From NCBI RefSeq assembly GCF_016862895.1, contig NZ_BONV01000051.1, positions 26,580 to 90,579 on the forward strand: 64,000 bases of DNA, written 5' to 3'. A program made the position numbers and the translations under genes. Positions 8,694 through 16,692 of this stretch are shown one piece after another; position 1 is the first letter of the stretch; each line of letters opens with the position of its first letter. Below the pieces are notes generated by a model. The model was not told the origin of the DNA. It worked only from the letters and a program-made list of their open reading frames with translations, and ran no database searches. The DNA comes from Planotetraspora kaengkrachanensis (GTDB taxonomy: Bacteria; Actinomycetota; Actinomycetes; Streptosporangiales; Streptosporangiaceae).

Positions 8694-9608
8694 ATGCGTC
8701 GTGCTTCATCCGCCGGCTCCCTGAGCGTCCTTGATCCGCCGACCTTTTGTGCCGCCGCGGCTCTGGTCCTGGTGACGGTCGGGCTGGTGGCCTTCTCGGC
8801 GGTGCCGGCGGCCGCCGACGCCGACCCGTCCGCCTGGCGCTGGCCGGTGGCGGGCGGGCGAACGGTGATCAGGCATTTCGATCCGCCCGCTCAGCCCTGG
8901 CTCGCCGGGCACCGGGGGATCGACGTCGCGGCGCTGCCGGGCGACGAGGTCCGTGCGGCCGGGGCCGGGACGGTCGGATTCGCCGGTTCGGTGGGCGGCA
9001 GGGGCGCCGTCACGATCGTCCACCCGGGCGGCCTGCGGACCACCTACCTGCCGATCCAGCCCACGGTGCGGCCGGGCCACGTCGTCGTGGCGGGCCAGGT
9101 GATCGGCGTCCTGGATGGCGGGCCAGGTCACTGCCGGGTGGCATGCCTGCACTGGGGGCTGCTGCGGGGGAACATCTACCTCGATCCGCTCGTCCTTTTC
9201 GGCTCCGGCCGGGTGCGTCTGTTGCCGAGATGGGGTGAGGACCCGCCCTTCCGGCCCGCTCTTCGAGCCTGGGGACATGCGGGCCCGAGCGACGCTCAGC
9301 GGCCGCGGCCGACGTCCCCGTCGGCAGCATGGCCGGTCTCGTCTCCGTCGGCAGCGCCGCCGGGCTTGCCAGGCCGCCGTGTGGGGGTTGCGAGGATGTC
9401 GGCGGTGTCGGATCTGCGAGATTCTGATGTCCTGCCGACTGTCCTGCCGACTGTCCTGCCGACTGTCCTGCCGACTGTGCTGCCGGCCGGAGCGGTGGTC
9501 GCCCTCCTGACCGGACTCCTGGCCATGCGCCGAGCCCTGCGCCGTCGGAGGGCCGGACCGCAGGGGCGAGTCAGGCCCGGGGGTGCGCCTGGCGGTAGGC
9601 GGTCCTGA
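8694..9608 (+). CDS. Secreted M23-like (LytM) peptidase, degenerate site
   Basis: A signal peptide (hydrophobic ~18-38, cleavage near AAADA) precedes an M23 domain (~45-165) with HRGIDVAALPGDEVRAAGAG, the usual first His/Asp metal-ligand region. The second motif reads ACLHWGLL, with Cys where LytM enzymes have the first His of HxH. It may therefore be a non-catalytic activator or binding protein rather than a hydrolase. The remaining ~135 residues are Pro/Ser/Arg-rich, contain a VLPT tandem repeat, and end in a membrane segment with an Arg-rich tail. Its last 38 bases overlap the 3' end of xerC on the other strand. Confidence 0.8.
   Translation: MRRASSAGSLSVLDPPTFCAAAALVLVTVGLVAFSAVPAAADADPSAWRWPVAGGRTVIRHFDPPAQPWLAGHRGIDVAALPGDEVRAAGAGTVGFAGSVGGRGAVTIVHPGGLRTTYLPIQPTVRPGHVVVAGQVIGVLDGGPGHCRVACLHWGLLRGNIYLDPLVLFGSGRVRLLPRWGEDPPFRPALRAWGHAGPSDAQRPRPTSPSAAWPVSSPSAAPPGLPGRRVGVARMSAVSDLRDSDVLPTVLPTVLPTVLPTVLPAGAVVALLTGLLAMRRALRRRRAGPQGRVRPGGAPGGRRS
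9429..9485 (+). repeat. 12-bp tandem repeat, VLPT-coding
   Basis: GTCCTGCCGACT is repeated exactly four times (9429-9476) with a degenerate fifth copy. It stays in frame and encodes VLPT four times then VLPA, just before the C-terminal membrane segment of the M23-like protein. Copy number is likely to vary by slippage. Confidence 0.95.
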
Positions 9609-10503
9609 GCCGCTCGATCGAGACGTGGGTGTAGACCTGGGTCGTGGCCAGAGAGGCGTGGCCGAGCATCTCCTGGACACTGCGCAGGTCGGCGCCGCCT
9701 TCCAGCATGTGCGTCGCGGCCGTGTGACGGAGGCCGTGCGGTCCCATGTCCGTGCTCTCGGCCCGGTTCAGGCGGGCGTGCACCACACGCCGGACGGTGC
9801 CCTGGTCGATGCGGCCTCCTCTGACGCCGAGGAACAGAGCCGGGCCGGTTCCTTCACGGATCCACAGCGGGCGTCCCCGGACGCACCAGGCGTCCAGGGC
9901 GTGGAGCGCCGGGAGTCCGAACGGCACCGTGCGCTCCTTGCGTCCCTTGCCCATCACCCGCAGGGTCGTGCGCTCCCGGTCGACGTCGTCGACGTCGAGG
10001 CCGCACAACTCGCTCACGCGGACGCCCGTGGCGTACAGCACCTCCATGATCGCCCGATCGCGCAGGTCCTTGGGGTCGCCCGGCCCGTCGAGGGCGAGCA
10101 CGGCCTCGGCCTCGGCCTGGTCGAGGACAGCCGGCAACGACCGGGTCGACTTCGCGGTGCCCAGGAGCAGCCCGGGATCGGCGGCCAGCCAGCCGCGCCG
10201 ATGGCAGAACGCCGTGAAGACCCGGGCACAGGCGGTGCGGCGGGCGAGCGTCGCGCGGGAACGGCCCGCCTGATGCTGGTCGCCGAGCCATTCCCGCAGG
10301 GCGGCGACGTCCAGGGTGCCGAGAGTGTCATGAGCGGTGGCACGGAGGTGGCCGAGAAGCGATGTGACGTCACCGATGTACGCCCGCACCGTGTGCGGCG
10401 AAAGGTCCCTCTCCAGGCGCAGATGACGCTCGAACAGGGTCAGGACGGCCTCCGCCGTCTCGCCTGTGCCGTGGACCACGATGTCGCCGGTCATGCCCTC
10501 CAT
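9571..10503 (-). CDS. xerC: Tyrosine recombinase XerC
   Basis: With XerD this recombinase resolves chromosome dimers at dif sites. The N-terminal SAM-like core-binding domain (~15-105) is followed by the catalytic domain with all expected residues: Arg162 (TGVRVSEL), Lys186 (GKGRKERTVP), His256 and Arg259 (HGLRHTAATH), His282 (GHASLATTQ) and the nucleophile Tyr291 (VYTHV). The 310-residue length is normal. The start ATG lies one base after the dprA stop, so it is the last gene of a yraN-comM-dprA-xerC operon. No attachment site or phage genes are nearby, so it is the housekeeping recombinase. Confidence 0.93.
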   Translation of the reverse strand: MEGMTGDIVVHGTGETAEAVLTLFERHLRLERDLSPHTVRAYIGDVTSLLGHLRATAHDTLGTLDVAALREWLGDQHQAGRSRATLARRTACARVFTAFCHRRGWLAADPGLLLGTAKSTRSLPAVLDQAEAEAVLALDGPGDPKDLRDRAIMEVLYATGVRVSELCGLDVDDVDRERTTLRVMGKGRKERTVPFGLPALHALDAWCVRGRPLWIREGTGPALFLGVRGGRIDQGTVRRVVHARLNRAESTDMGPHGLRHTAATHMLEGGADLRSVQEMLGHASLATTQVYTHVSIERLRTAYRQAHPRA

Positions 10504-10504
10504 G

Positions 10505-11716
10505 CTAACGACCGTGATCTCCCCGGCCGCGGAGATCGTCCTGCCGCCGCAGGCGCCATCCGCGGTCGACCGGCTCGACGAAACCGGCCGCCGCGAGGCC
10601 GCCGAGGCAGCCGATCGCCGTGGTGAGGTCGACTCCGGCCTCGACGGCGATCACGGCGGTGCCCGCGCCTCCGCGCGCGGGCACGGCCTCGAGCACACGC
10701 AGGGTCTCGTCGTTCAGCCCGTCGCGGGGGCGGGCGGGCCCGCGGCGCTCCGGCGCGAGGTCGTCGCCCAGCGAGCCGACGAGATCGATCACCTCGTCGG
10801 CCGAGGTCACGCACACCGCCTTGCCTGAACGGATCAACATGTGGCATCCCTCGGACGTCTCGGCCGTGATCGGCCCGGGCACGGCCATCAGGTGCCTGTT
10901 CAGCCCGGCCGCGTGGGTCGCGGTGTTGAGCGCGCCGCTGCGCAGGGCCGCCTGCACGACGACCGTGCCGCGCGACAGCGCGGCGATCACCCGGTTCCTG
11001 ACCAGGAAACGCGGCCGCGTCGGATGGGCGCCGGGCGGCCACTCGCTGACGACCACCCCCTGGAAGCGGATCACCCGGAAGAGGTCCTCGTGGGCGCGGG
11101 GATAGCACTGGTCGACCCCGCAGGCCAGCGTGGCCACCGTGGGTGAGCCGCCCCCGAGGGCACCGCGATGCGCCGCCGCGTCGATGCCGTAGGCGCCGCC
11201 GCTCACGACCGTCCACCCGCGGGCGCTGAGCTCCGACGCGAGCTGGGCGGCCACCTGGACGCCATAGGGCGTCGCGGCCCTCGCGCCGACGATCGCCACC
11301 GATCGGAGGCAGGCGAAGCGCAGGTTCGCCCGGCCGTCCGCCCACAGTCCGAAGGGCCGGGCATCACCGAGATCGTCGAGCTGGGTCGGCCACTCGGAAT
11401 CGCCGGGAACGATCAGCCGGGCTCCGCCCTCCCGTCCCGTGGCCAGATCGGCATGCGGGTCGGCGTAGCGGGCGGCCCAGGCCGCGACCATTCGCGTCAG
11501 ATCCGATCGCCGCCCCGATCGGTCGGCTATCTCGGCCTCCTTCGCGGCGAAATCCGAATCCAGCGATCCTCGGCGTACCTGCTCCAGGGCTCGCCGTGGC
11601 CCGCACCAGGCGATCAGGCGGCCCATGACCGCATCGCCCGCCTCGGCCATCCGCATGAGCGCGACCCTGGCCGTGCGCTCGTCCTCCGGCGTCCCGGCGC
11701 CGGGTGTCGTCTCCAT
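10505..11716 (-). CDS. dprA: DNA processing protein DprA
   Basis: DprA binds incoming single-stranded DNA and loads RecA during transformation. The Rossmann-fold domain shows SVAIVGARAATPYG, VVSGGAYGIDAAAHRGAL, FLVRNRVIAALS and RSGALNTATHAAG. A SAM-like region precedes it and a winged-helix domain follows at ~330-395. The ATG at 11716 is chosen because it overlaps the comM stop as TGATG; this gives 403 residues. An upstream GTG would run six codons into comM. DprA is conserved in actinobacteria whether or not natural competence is known. Confidence 0.93.
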   Translation of the reverse strand: METTPGAGTPEDERTARVALMRMAEAGDAVMGRLIAWCGPRRALEQVRRGSLDSDFAAKEAEIADRSGRRSDLTRMVAAWAARYADPHADLATGREGGARLIVPGDSEWPTQLDDLGDARPFGLWADGRANLRFACLRSVAIVGARAATPYGVQVAAQLASELSARGWTVVSGGAYGIDAAAHRGALGGGSPTVATLACGVDQCYPRAHEDLFRVIRFQGVVVSEWPPGAHPTRPRFLVRNRVIAALSRGTVVVQAALRSGALNTATHAAGLNRHLMAVPGPITAETSEGCHMLIRSGKAVCVTSADEVIDLVGSLGDDLAPERRGPARPRDGLNDETLRVLEAVPARGGAGTAVIAVEAGVDLTTAIGCLGGLAAAGFVEPVDRGWRLRRQDDLRGRGDHGR

Positions 11717-13368
11717 CACTCCGCCCCCAGCCACATGCCCAGCGCCGCCGACGTCTCGGCTTCACCGGGAAGGTCCTTGCCCTCGAGGTCGGCGAGCGTC
11801 CATGCGACGCGGAGGATCCGGTCCAGCCCGCGGGTGCTGAGCGTGCCGGTGTCGAGCCCGCGATGCAGGGGCGCGAGCGCGCCGCCCGGCAGCCGGAACT
11901 CGTGGTGCAGCGCCGCGGACGACACCTCCGCGTTGGTCTGCCACGGAGTGCCCGCCAGACGTTTGGCGGCACGCTCACGGGCGAGGAGCACCCGCTCGGC
12001 CACTTCGGCGCTGGACTCGGCGAACCTGCGATCGGCGAGCAGTTCGGCCCGGGTCGCCCGCCCGACCCGGATCTTCACGTCGACGCGGTCCAGCAGGGGG
12101 CCGGACAGCCGGGCGAGGTAGCGCCGTCGCATGGCCGGCGTGCAGTCACACGCCCTCTCCGGCGAGCCGTTCCGCCCGCACGGGCAGGGATTGGCGGCCA
12201 GCACCAGCATGAAACGAGCGGGGAAGGTGACCGTGTTCATCGCCCGGGAGATCGTCACCGTGCCTGATTCGAGGGGCTGCCGGAGCGAGTCGAGCACGCC
12301 GGAGCCGAATTCGGGGGCTTCATCGAGAAACAACACTCCGCGATGAGAGAGCGACACGGCGCCGGGCCGTATCAGGCCGCCCGCGCCGCCGCCGACGACG
12401 GCCGCCACGGTCGCCGTGTGGTGCGGCGCCATGAAGGGGGGCCGGGTGAGCAGCGGGCGGCCACGGGGGAGGGTGCCCGCGACCGAGTGGATGGCGGTGA
12501 CCTCCAAGGCGTGATCCCGGCTGAGCGCCGGCAGGAGCGTCGGCAGCCGTTCCGCGAGCATCGTCTTGCCGGTGCCCGCCGGACCGAGCATCCACAGGTT
12601 GTGCCCTCCCGCCGCGCACACCTCCAGAGCCTTGCGGCCCATCGGCTGGCCCGCGACGTCACGCAGGTCGACCTCCGGTGCGCCGGAGGGCGTCCCGCCG
12701 TGTACGCCGGTCTGGATGGTCCCGCCGGCCCTTCCAGACCTTCCGCGAGCCGTTCCGCGGGCCCCTCCACCGGACATCTCGGGACCGCCGCCCGCGTGCG
12801 GATCGCCGTCGTCCAGGGTGGCGGCGTCGGCGACGACCGTCAGCCTGTGGAGGTCGCCTGAGCGCAGCCAGCCCACCAGTTCGGACAGGGTGGCGACCGG
12901 TACCACCGTCAGGCCGGGCACCAGGGACGCCTCGGCCGCGTTGAGCGAGGGCACCACGACGGTGCGCGCTCCGGCCTCCACCGCGGCCAGCACGGCGGGC
13001 AGCACGCCTCTGACCGGCCGCACGCGGCCGTCAAGTCCGAGCTCGCCGAGGAACACCGGCTCGGCGACCCGCTGAGCCGGTACGGCGCCGGCCGCGCCGA
13101 GCACCGCGATCGCGATGGCCAAATCGAAGATCGAGCCCCGCTTCGGGAGGCTCGCCGGGAACAGGCTGACCGTCACCCGCGCGTCGGGCCATTTGAACCG
13201 GCTGTTGATCAACGCGGAGCGGACCCGCCCGCGAGACTCGCTGATCGCGGTGTCCAGGAGCCCGATGAAGTGCGTGCCGACCGTTCCGGGACCCACGTCG
13301 GCCTCGACCTCGATGATGTGCCCGGCGACGCCCACCAGGGCGACGCACCGCGTCTTCGCCACGGTCAT
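11716..13368 (-). CDS. comM: ComM/YifB-type AAA+ helicase (Mg-chelatase-like)
   Basis: ComM is a AAA+ hexameric helicase that promotes branch migration during integration of foreign DNA. The order is an N-terminal ChlI-like S5-fold domain (~20-140), a Gly-rich spacer (~185-230), Walker A GPAGTGKTM, Walker B VLFLDEAPEF, the Cys cluster NPCPCG...CDCT, and the C-terminal Mg_chelatase_C region with RVAWTLADLEGKD. It has 550 residues. It starts one base after yraN ends and shares one base with dprA, so all four genes are probably translated as a unit. Confidence 0.93.
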   Translation of the reverse strand: MTVAKTRCVALVGVAGHIIEVEADVGPGTVGTHFIGLLDTAISESRGRVRSALINSRFKWPDARVTVSLFPASLPKRGSIFDLAIAIAVLGAAGAVPAQRVAEPVFLGELGLDGRVRPVRGVLPAVLAAVEAGARTVVVPSLNAAEASLVPGLTVVPVATLSELVGWLRSGDLHRLTVVADAATLDDGDPHAGGGPEMSGGGARGTARGRSGRAGGTIQTGVHGGTPSGAPEVDLRDVAGQPMGRKALEVCAAGGHNLWMLGPAGTGKTMLAERLPTLLPALSRDHALEVTAIHSVAGTLPRGRPLLTRPPFMAPHHTATVAAVVGGGAGGLIRPGAVSLSHRGVLFLDEAPEFGSGVLDSLRQPLESGTVTISRAMNTVTFPARFMLVLAANPCPCGRNGSPERACDCTPAMRRRYLARLSGPLLDRVDVKIRVGRATRAELLADRRFAESSAEVAERVLLARERAAKRLAGTPWQTNAEVSSAALHHEFRLPGGALAPLHRGLDTGTLSTRGLDRILRVAWTLADLEGKDLPGEAETSAALGMWLGAE

Positions 13369-13369
13369 G

Positions 13370-13723
13370 TCAGATCACCCCGCGTTCGTGACGGAGGGAG
13401 AAGTCGCCCGCGAACCGCTCCAGGGCGATCACGTCGACCCGCACCGTGTCGAACCGCTCCGCCTGGGTCGCCAGCCACAGCCGCGCCAGCGAACGGAGCC
13501 GCATGAGCTTGTCGTGGGTCACCGCCTCGAAGGCCGTGCCGTGGCGCCGGCTCGAACGGGTCTTCACCTCGACGACGACCATCGCGTTCCCGTCCCGTGC
13601 GACGATGTCGATCTCTCCCTCGGGGCAGCGCCAATTGCGCGCGAGGACGCTCATGCCCCGCGCCACCAGAAAGTCCGCGGCGAGCTGTTCGCCGTACCTG
13701 CCCAGCTGATCTTTCGCGGCCAA
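13370..13723 (-). CDS. yraN: YraN family (UPF0102) endonuclease-like protein
   Basis: This 117-residue protein has the UPF0102 core LGRYGEQLAADFLVARGMSVLARNWRCPEGEIDIVARDG and VVVEVKTRSS, which matches the PD-(D/E)XK nuclease pattern (Asp in EIDIVA, ExK in VEVKTR). Biological role is unknown. The TTG start is chosen because GGAGGTGG lies five bases upstream; GTG codons a few residues earlier overlap that site. It is first in the yraN-comM-dprA-xerC operon. Confidence 0.88.
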   Translation of the reverse strand: MAAKDQLGRYGEQLAADFLVARGMSVLARNWRCPEGEIDIVARDGNAMVVVEVKTRSSRRHGTAFEAVTHDKLMRLRSLARLWLATQAERFDTVRVDVIALERFAGDFSLRHERGVI

Positions 13724-13789
13724 TGGGACCACCTCCGGCCCCAGACCTTCCTGCAGGAAGCCCAGGCCGAGACGAACCGAAACGGATTC

Positions 13790-13983
13790 TGTGGATACGG
13801 GTCTCCGTCCACAGGCGTGTATCTCGGTACGGACGCCGGAAGGGGCGGCCCATGTCCTGCCCTTCACCGATCCCGGCACCATGTGGGGCGTGGACGGACA
13901 TGCGGCTGTGGACGGATCTGGCTGTGGACAGATCTGTGGGTAACCGGGGAACGCTGTGGACGACGCCGGGGATCTTGTGGATG
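13790..13983. promoter_or_regulatory. Cluster of DnaA-box-like sequences
   Basis: The non-coding gap between divergent yraN and the CoA-transferase gene carries seven TGTGG-type motifs, read as TNNTCCACA on one strand or the other. They lie near 13790, 13806, 13906, 13922, 13934, 13954 and 13975. Against the actinobacterial DnaA box TTGTCCACA or the E. coli box TTATCCACA, three (13790, 13922, 13954) differ at a single base and the others at two or three. No dnaA, dnaN or AT-rich unwinding element is present. Confidence 0.5.
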
Positions 13984-14003
13984 TCGAGGGAGGAGAGGTG
14001 CCT

Positions 14004-15416
14004 GTGATCACGAGCTTGATCAGGCAACTGGGGGAGGACGTCGGGGTCGTCCTCCCGGAGGTGCGGGTGACCGGCGACGATCCCGTGTTCGCCTCCGTCT
14101 TCCGCGTCGACACGGCCGCGGCCGCCTCCGTCGGCGCCGCGACCGCGGCCGTGGCCGCCTACTGGAAGCGACGCGGAGGCGCTCCAGCCGTCGATCCCGA
14201 TGTGAGTGTGGACGTCCGGCACGCGGCGGCGGCCTTCCAGAGTGAGCGCCATTTCCGGATGGACGGGAAGCCGGCCGTCCTCTGGGCGCCCCTGTCCGGG
14301 GACTACCGGACCTCGGACGGCTGGATCAAGCTGCACTGCAACTTCGACCATCATCGCGACGCCGCCCTCCGTGCGCTGGGTCTCGCCGCCGGCGCGGTAA
14401 GGGACGACGTCGCCGCCGCCTGCGCCGGCCGTACCGGCATCGACATCGAGGAGGCCGTGACCCGCGAAGGCGGATGCGGGGCCACGATGCGGACCAGACG
14501 GGAATGGCTCGCCCATCCACAGGGGCGGGCGGTCGCGGAACTGCCGCTCGTCGGGCTGTCGCGCCTGACCGTGTCGGCCGCGCCCGCCCCTGGTGAGGGG
14601 GGCGAAGCGGCCGCCGGCGGGCCGCCGGAACCGGTGCACGGGCCGCGACCGCTGAGCGGCGTGCGGGTCCTCGATCTGACCAGGGTGATCGCGGGACCGG
14701 TGGCCGCCCGCTTTCTCGCCGCCCACGGAGCCGAGGTCCTGCGCGTGGGCGCCGCCCATCTCCCCGAGGTGCCGGGGCTGGTCGTGGAGACGGCGTTCGG
14801 CAAGAGGTCGTGCCACATCGACCTCACATCGGAGCCCGAAGTCCTGCGGGACCTCGTCAGGCGGGCCGACGTGGTGATCCAGGCCTATCGGCCCGGGGCC
14901 TTACGGGAAAGGGGGTTCGGCCCGGAGGATCTCGCCGCCCTCCGGCCGGGGATCGTCTGCGTGGACGTCTCCGCGTACGGCTCCCGCGGCCCCTGGGCGA
15001 GCAGGCGGGGCTTCGACAGCCTGGTGCAGATGGTCTCCGGCATCGCTCACGAGAACGGGGACGGCTCCCGCCCCGTGCCGCTTCCCGCGCAGGCACTCGA
15101 TCACGCGACCGGATTCCTCGCCGCCTTCGGCGCCGTCGCCGGGCTGCTGCGCCGTACGGACGAGGGCGGCTCCTGGCTTGCGGAGGTCGCGCTGGCGAGG
15201 ACCGCGGCGTGGCTCGACGGCCTGGGGCGCTCCGCCGGTGACGCCCCCGAGCCTCGGGTGGACGACCTCCTGGCCGGCGTGGACAGCGCGTTCGGCGCCC
15301 TCACGTACGTGAGGCCGCCGGGACGGATTCAGGGCGCCGAGCCGTACTGGGCGAGCGCTCCTCCCGTGCCCGGTGGGCATCACGCCGGATGGGAGACAAC
15401 CACAGGCACGGGATGA
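14004..15416 (+). CDS. CaiB/BaiF (class III) CoA-transferase family protein
   Basis: This 470-residue protein has the CoA-transferase III fold. The better conserved half is C-terminal: LSGVRVLDLTRVIAGPVAARFLAAHGAEVLRV, ADVVIQAYRPGALRERGFGPEDL, and DVSAYGSRGPWASRRGFDSLVQMVSGI. The N-terminal half is a diverged second copy, a layout known in actinobacterial paralogues. Class III enzymes use an Asp nucleophile in GPxx(S/T)xxLxD-type regions; I cannot assign it with confidence. The GTG at 14004 is preceded by AGGAGAGG, which decides against the in-frame ATG at 13956. Its 3' end overlaps the MFS gene on the other strand by 116 bases. Substrate unknown. Confidence 0.8.
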   Translation: MITSLIRQLGEDVGVVLPEVRVTGDDPVFASVFRVDTAAAASVGAATAAVAAYWKRRGGAPAVDPDVSVDVRHAAAAFQSERHFRMDGKPAVLWAPLSGDYRTSDGWIKLHCNFDHHRDAALRALGLAAGAVRDDVAAACAGRTGIDIEEAVTREGGCGATMRTRREWLAHPQGRAVAELPLVGLSRLTVSAAPAPGEGGEAAAGGPPEPVHGPRPLSGVRVLDLTRVIAGPVAARFLAAHGAEVLRVGAAHLPEVPGLVVETAFGKRSCHIDLTSEPEVLRDLVRRADVVIQAYRPGALRERGFGPEDLAALRPGIVCVDVSAYGSRGPWASRRGFDSLVQMVSGIAHENGDGSRPVPLPAQALDHATGFLAAFGAVAGLLRRTDEGGSWLAEVALARTAAWLDGLGRSAGDAPEPRVDDLLAGVDSAFGALTYVRPPGRIQGAEPYWASAPPVPGGHHAGWETTTGTG

Positions 15417-16611
15417 CGAGCAGCGAGGCCGCGGTGCACACCCACAGGGCGGGCCGGATGCCGAGCGACTCGCCGAGCACGCCGCCGAGGAGCCCGCCCA
15501 GGGCCATCACACCCTGGACGGCGAACTGGGTCGTGGCGTTCACCCGGCCGAGCAGGCCGTCGGGGGCCTCGCGCATCGTGGTGGCGCCCGCGCAGACGCT
15601 GTAGCTCACGACGGCCACCCCGGTGATCACCTCGGAGAGGCCGAGCTGGCCGATCACGAGCCAGACCGGGCCGTGGGCGGCCGCCGTGCCGACGAATGCC
15701 ACCGGGAAGAACAGCACGGAGCCGAGCAGCACCCGGCTCTCGCCGTACCGGCGGGTCAGGCGGGGGGCGAGGAAGGCGCCCAGCAGGCCGCCGACGCCGA
15801 AACCGGTCGCCGCGATGCCGACCAGGCTGCCGGGAAGGCCGAGGACGCGAACGGCGAAGACCACGTAGAGCGCGAGTTGGGCGGCACCGAGGGCGTTGAC
15901 GGTCATGCCGGTGAGGCTGAGCGTCCGCAGCACCGGATGCCTGATCAGGATGCGCAGGCCCTCGGCGATCTCACGGCCGAGCCCGGGCCCGCGGGTGCCG
16001 GCCTCGCGCTCAGGCGTACGGATGGCCCGCAGGCACAGGGCGGACGTCAGGAAGGACAATCCGTTGACCACGATCGCGACGGGGGCGGTGAGCAGGGCGA
16101 CGAGCAACCCGGCGAGGCCCGGGCCTCCGATCTGGGCCACCGAGAAGACGGACTGGAAGCCGGCGAGCGCCGCCGTCCGCTGCGGCTCCGCGACCACGGT
16201 GGCCAGATGGGGCGTGTTGAACGTGCGGAAGATCACTGTGCATACGCCGACGACGAAGGCGGCCGTGATCAGCCAGGTAATGGTCAGCAGTCCGGCCAGC
16301 CACGCCACGGGGACCGAGAGCATGACGAGGCCGGAGACCGCCTCGCAGGCCGTCATCACCGGCCTGCGCCGGCCCACCCGGTCGGCCAGCGCCCCCGACG
16401 GCAGGCCGACCAGCAGGTAGGGGAAGGTCGAGGCGGCCGTGAGCAGGCCCATCTGGATGGGGGAGGCGTGGAGCGCGGTGGCCGCGGTCAGCGGCAGCGC
16501 GAGTCGGGTGACCTCGCTGCCGGTCTCGGAGACGGCACGGGCGGACCAGAGGAGCCGGAAGTCCCGCTGGCGCCGGAGGGGGATCAGGCAGTCGTGAAGC
16601 ATCTCCTTCAT
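15301..16611 (-). CDS. MFS transporter (multidrug-efflux type)
   Basis: The 436-residue protein has about 12 hydrophobic segments and the MFS signature between the second and third helices, GLPSGALADRVGRRRPVM. The start LRRQRDFRLLWSARAVSETGSEVTRLALPL is typical of the MFS_3/enterobactin-exporter-like group. It is divergent from an ArsR-family gene, which probably represses it. An ATG nine bases further in (16602) lies directly after AAGGAG, too close to be ideal, so translation from a near-leaderless message at 16611 is as likely. The C-terminal 30 residues are Arg-rich and overlap the CoA-transferase gene. Confidence 0.85.
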   Translation of the reverse strand: MKEMLHDCLIPLRRQRDFRLLWSARAVSETGSEVTRLALPLTAATALHASPIQMGLLTAASTFPYLLVGLPSGALADRVGRRRPVMTACEAVSGLVMLSVPVAWLAGLLTITWLITAAFVVGVCTVIFRTFNTPHLATVVAEPQRTAALAGFQSVFSVAQIGGPGLAGLLVALLTAPVAIVVNGLSFLTSALCLRAIRTPEREAGTRGPGLGREIAEGLRILIRHPVLRTLSLTGMTVNALGAAQLALYVVFAVRVLGLPGSLVGIAATGFGVGGLLGAFLAPRLTRRYGESRVLLGSVLFFPVAFVGTAAAHGPVWLVIGQLGLSEVITGVAVVSYSVCAGATTMREAPDGLLGRVNATTQFAVQGVMALGGLLGGVLGESLGIRPALWVCTAASLLVIPCLWLSPIRRDAHRAREERSPSTARRPESVPAASRT

Positions 16612-16612
16612 A

Positions 16613-16636
16613 GTTATGAAACTAATACTTCGTAAC
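16613..16636. promoter_or_regulatory. Imperfect palindromic operator in MFS/ArsR gap
   Basis: GTTATGAA-N8-TTCGTAAC (two asymmetric positions) lies directly upstream of the MFS start in an AT-rich island, and the octamer AATACTTC occurs twice (16624 and 16646). ArsR-family repressors bind such imperfect palindromes, so autoregulation and MFS control are likely. Confidence 0.5.
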
Positions 16637-16658
16637 TGTGAAGGCAATACTTCATTTT

Positions 16659-16685
16659 TTGCCGAGGGGTGCCGCGGAGTAGCGT
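16659..16685 (+). promoter_or_regulatory. Likely leaderless promoter of the ArsR gene
   Basis: TTGCCG and TAGCGT are separated by 15 bases, and TAGCGT ends only seven bases before the ATG at 16693. No ribosome binding site precedes the ATG, so a leaderless transcript fits best. Confidence 0.45.
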
Positions 16686-16692
16686 GTGCGGC

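Noticed and set aside
9571..10503. xerC as a mobile-element integrase
   Set aside because: It belongs to the conserved yraN-comM-dprA operon, and no attachment-site repeats, tRNA or phage genes lie near it.
13790..13983. Chromosomal replication origin
   Set aside because: The boxes are suggestive, but dnaA, dnaN, gyrB and an AT-rich unwinding element are all absent and the neighbours are unrelated.
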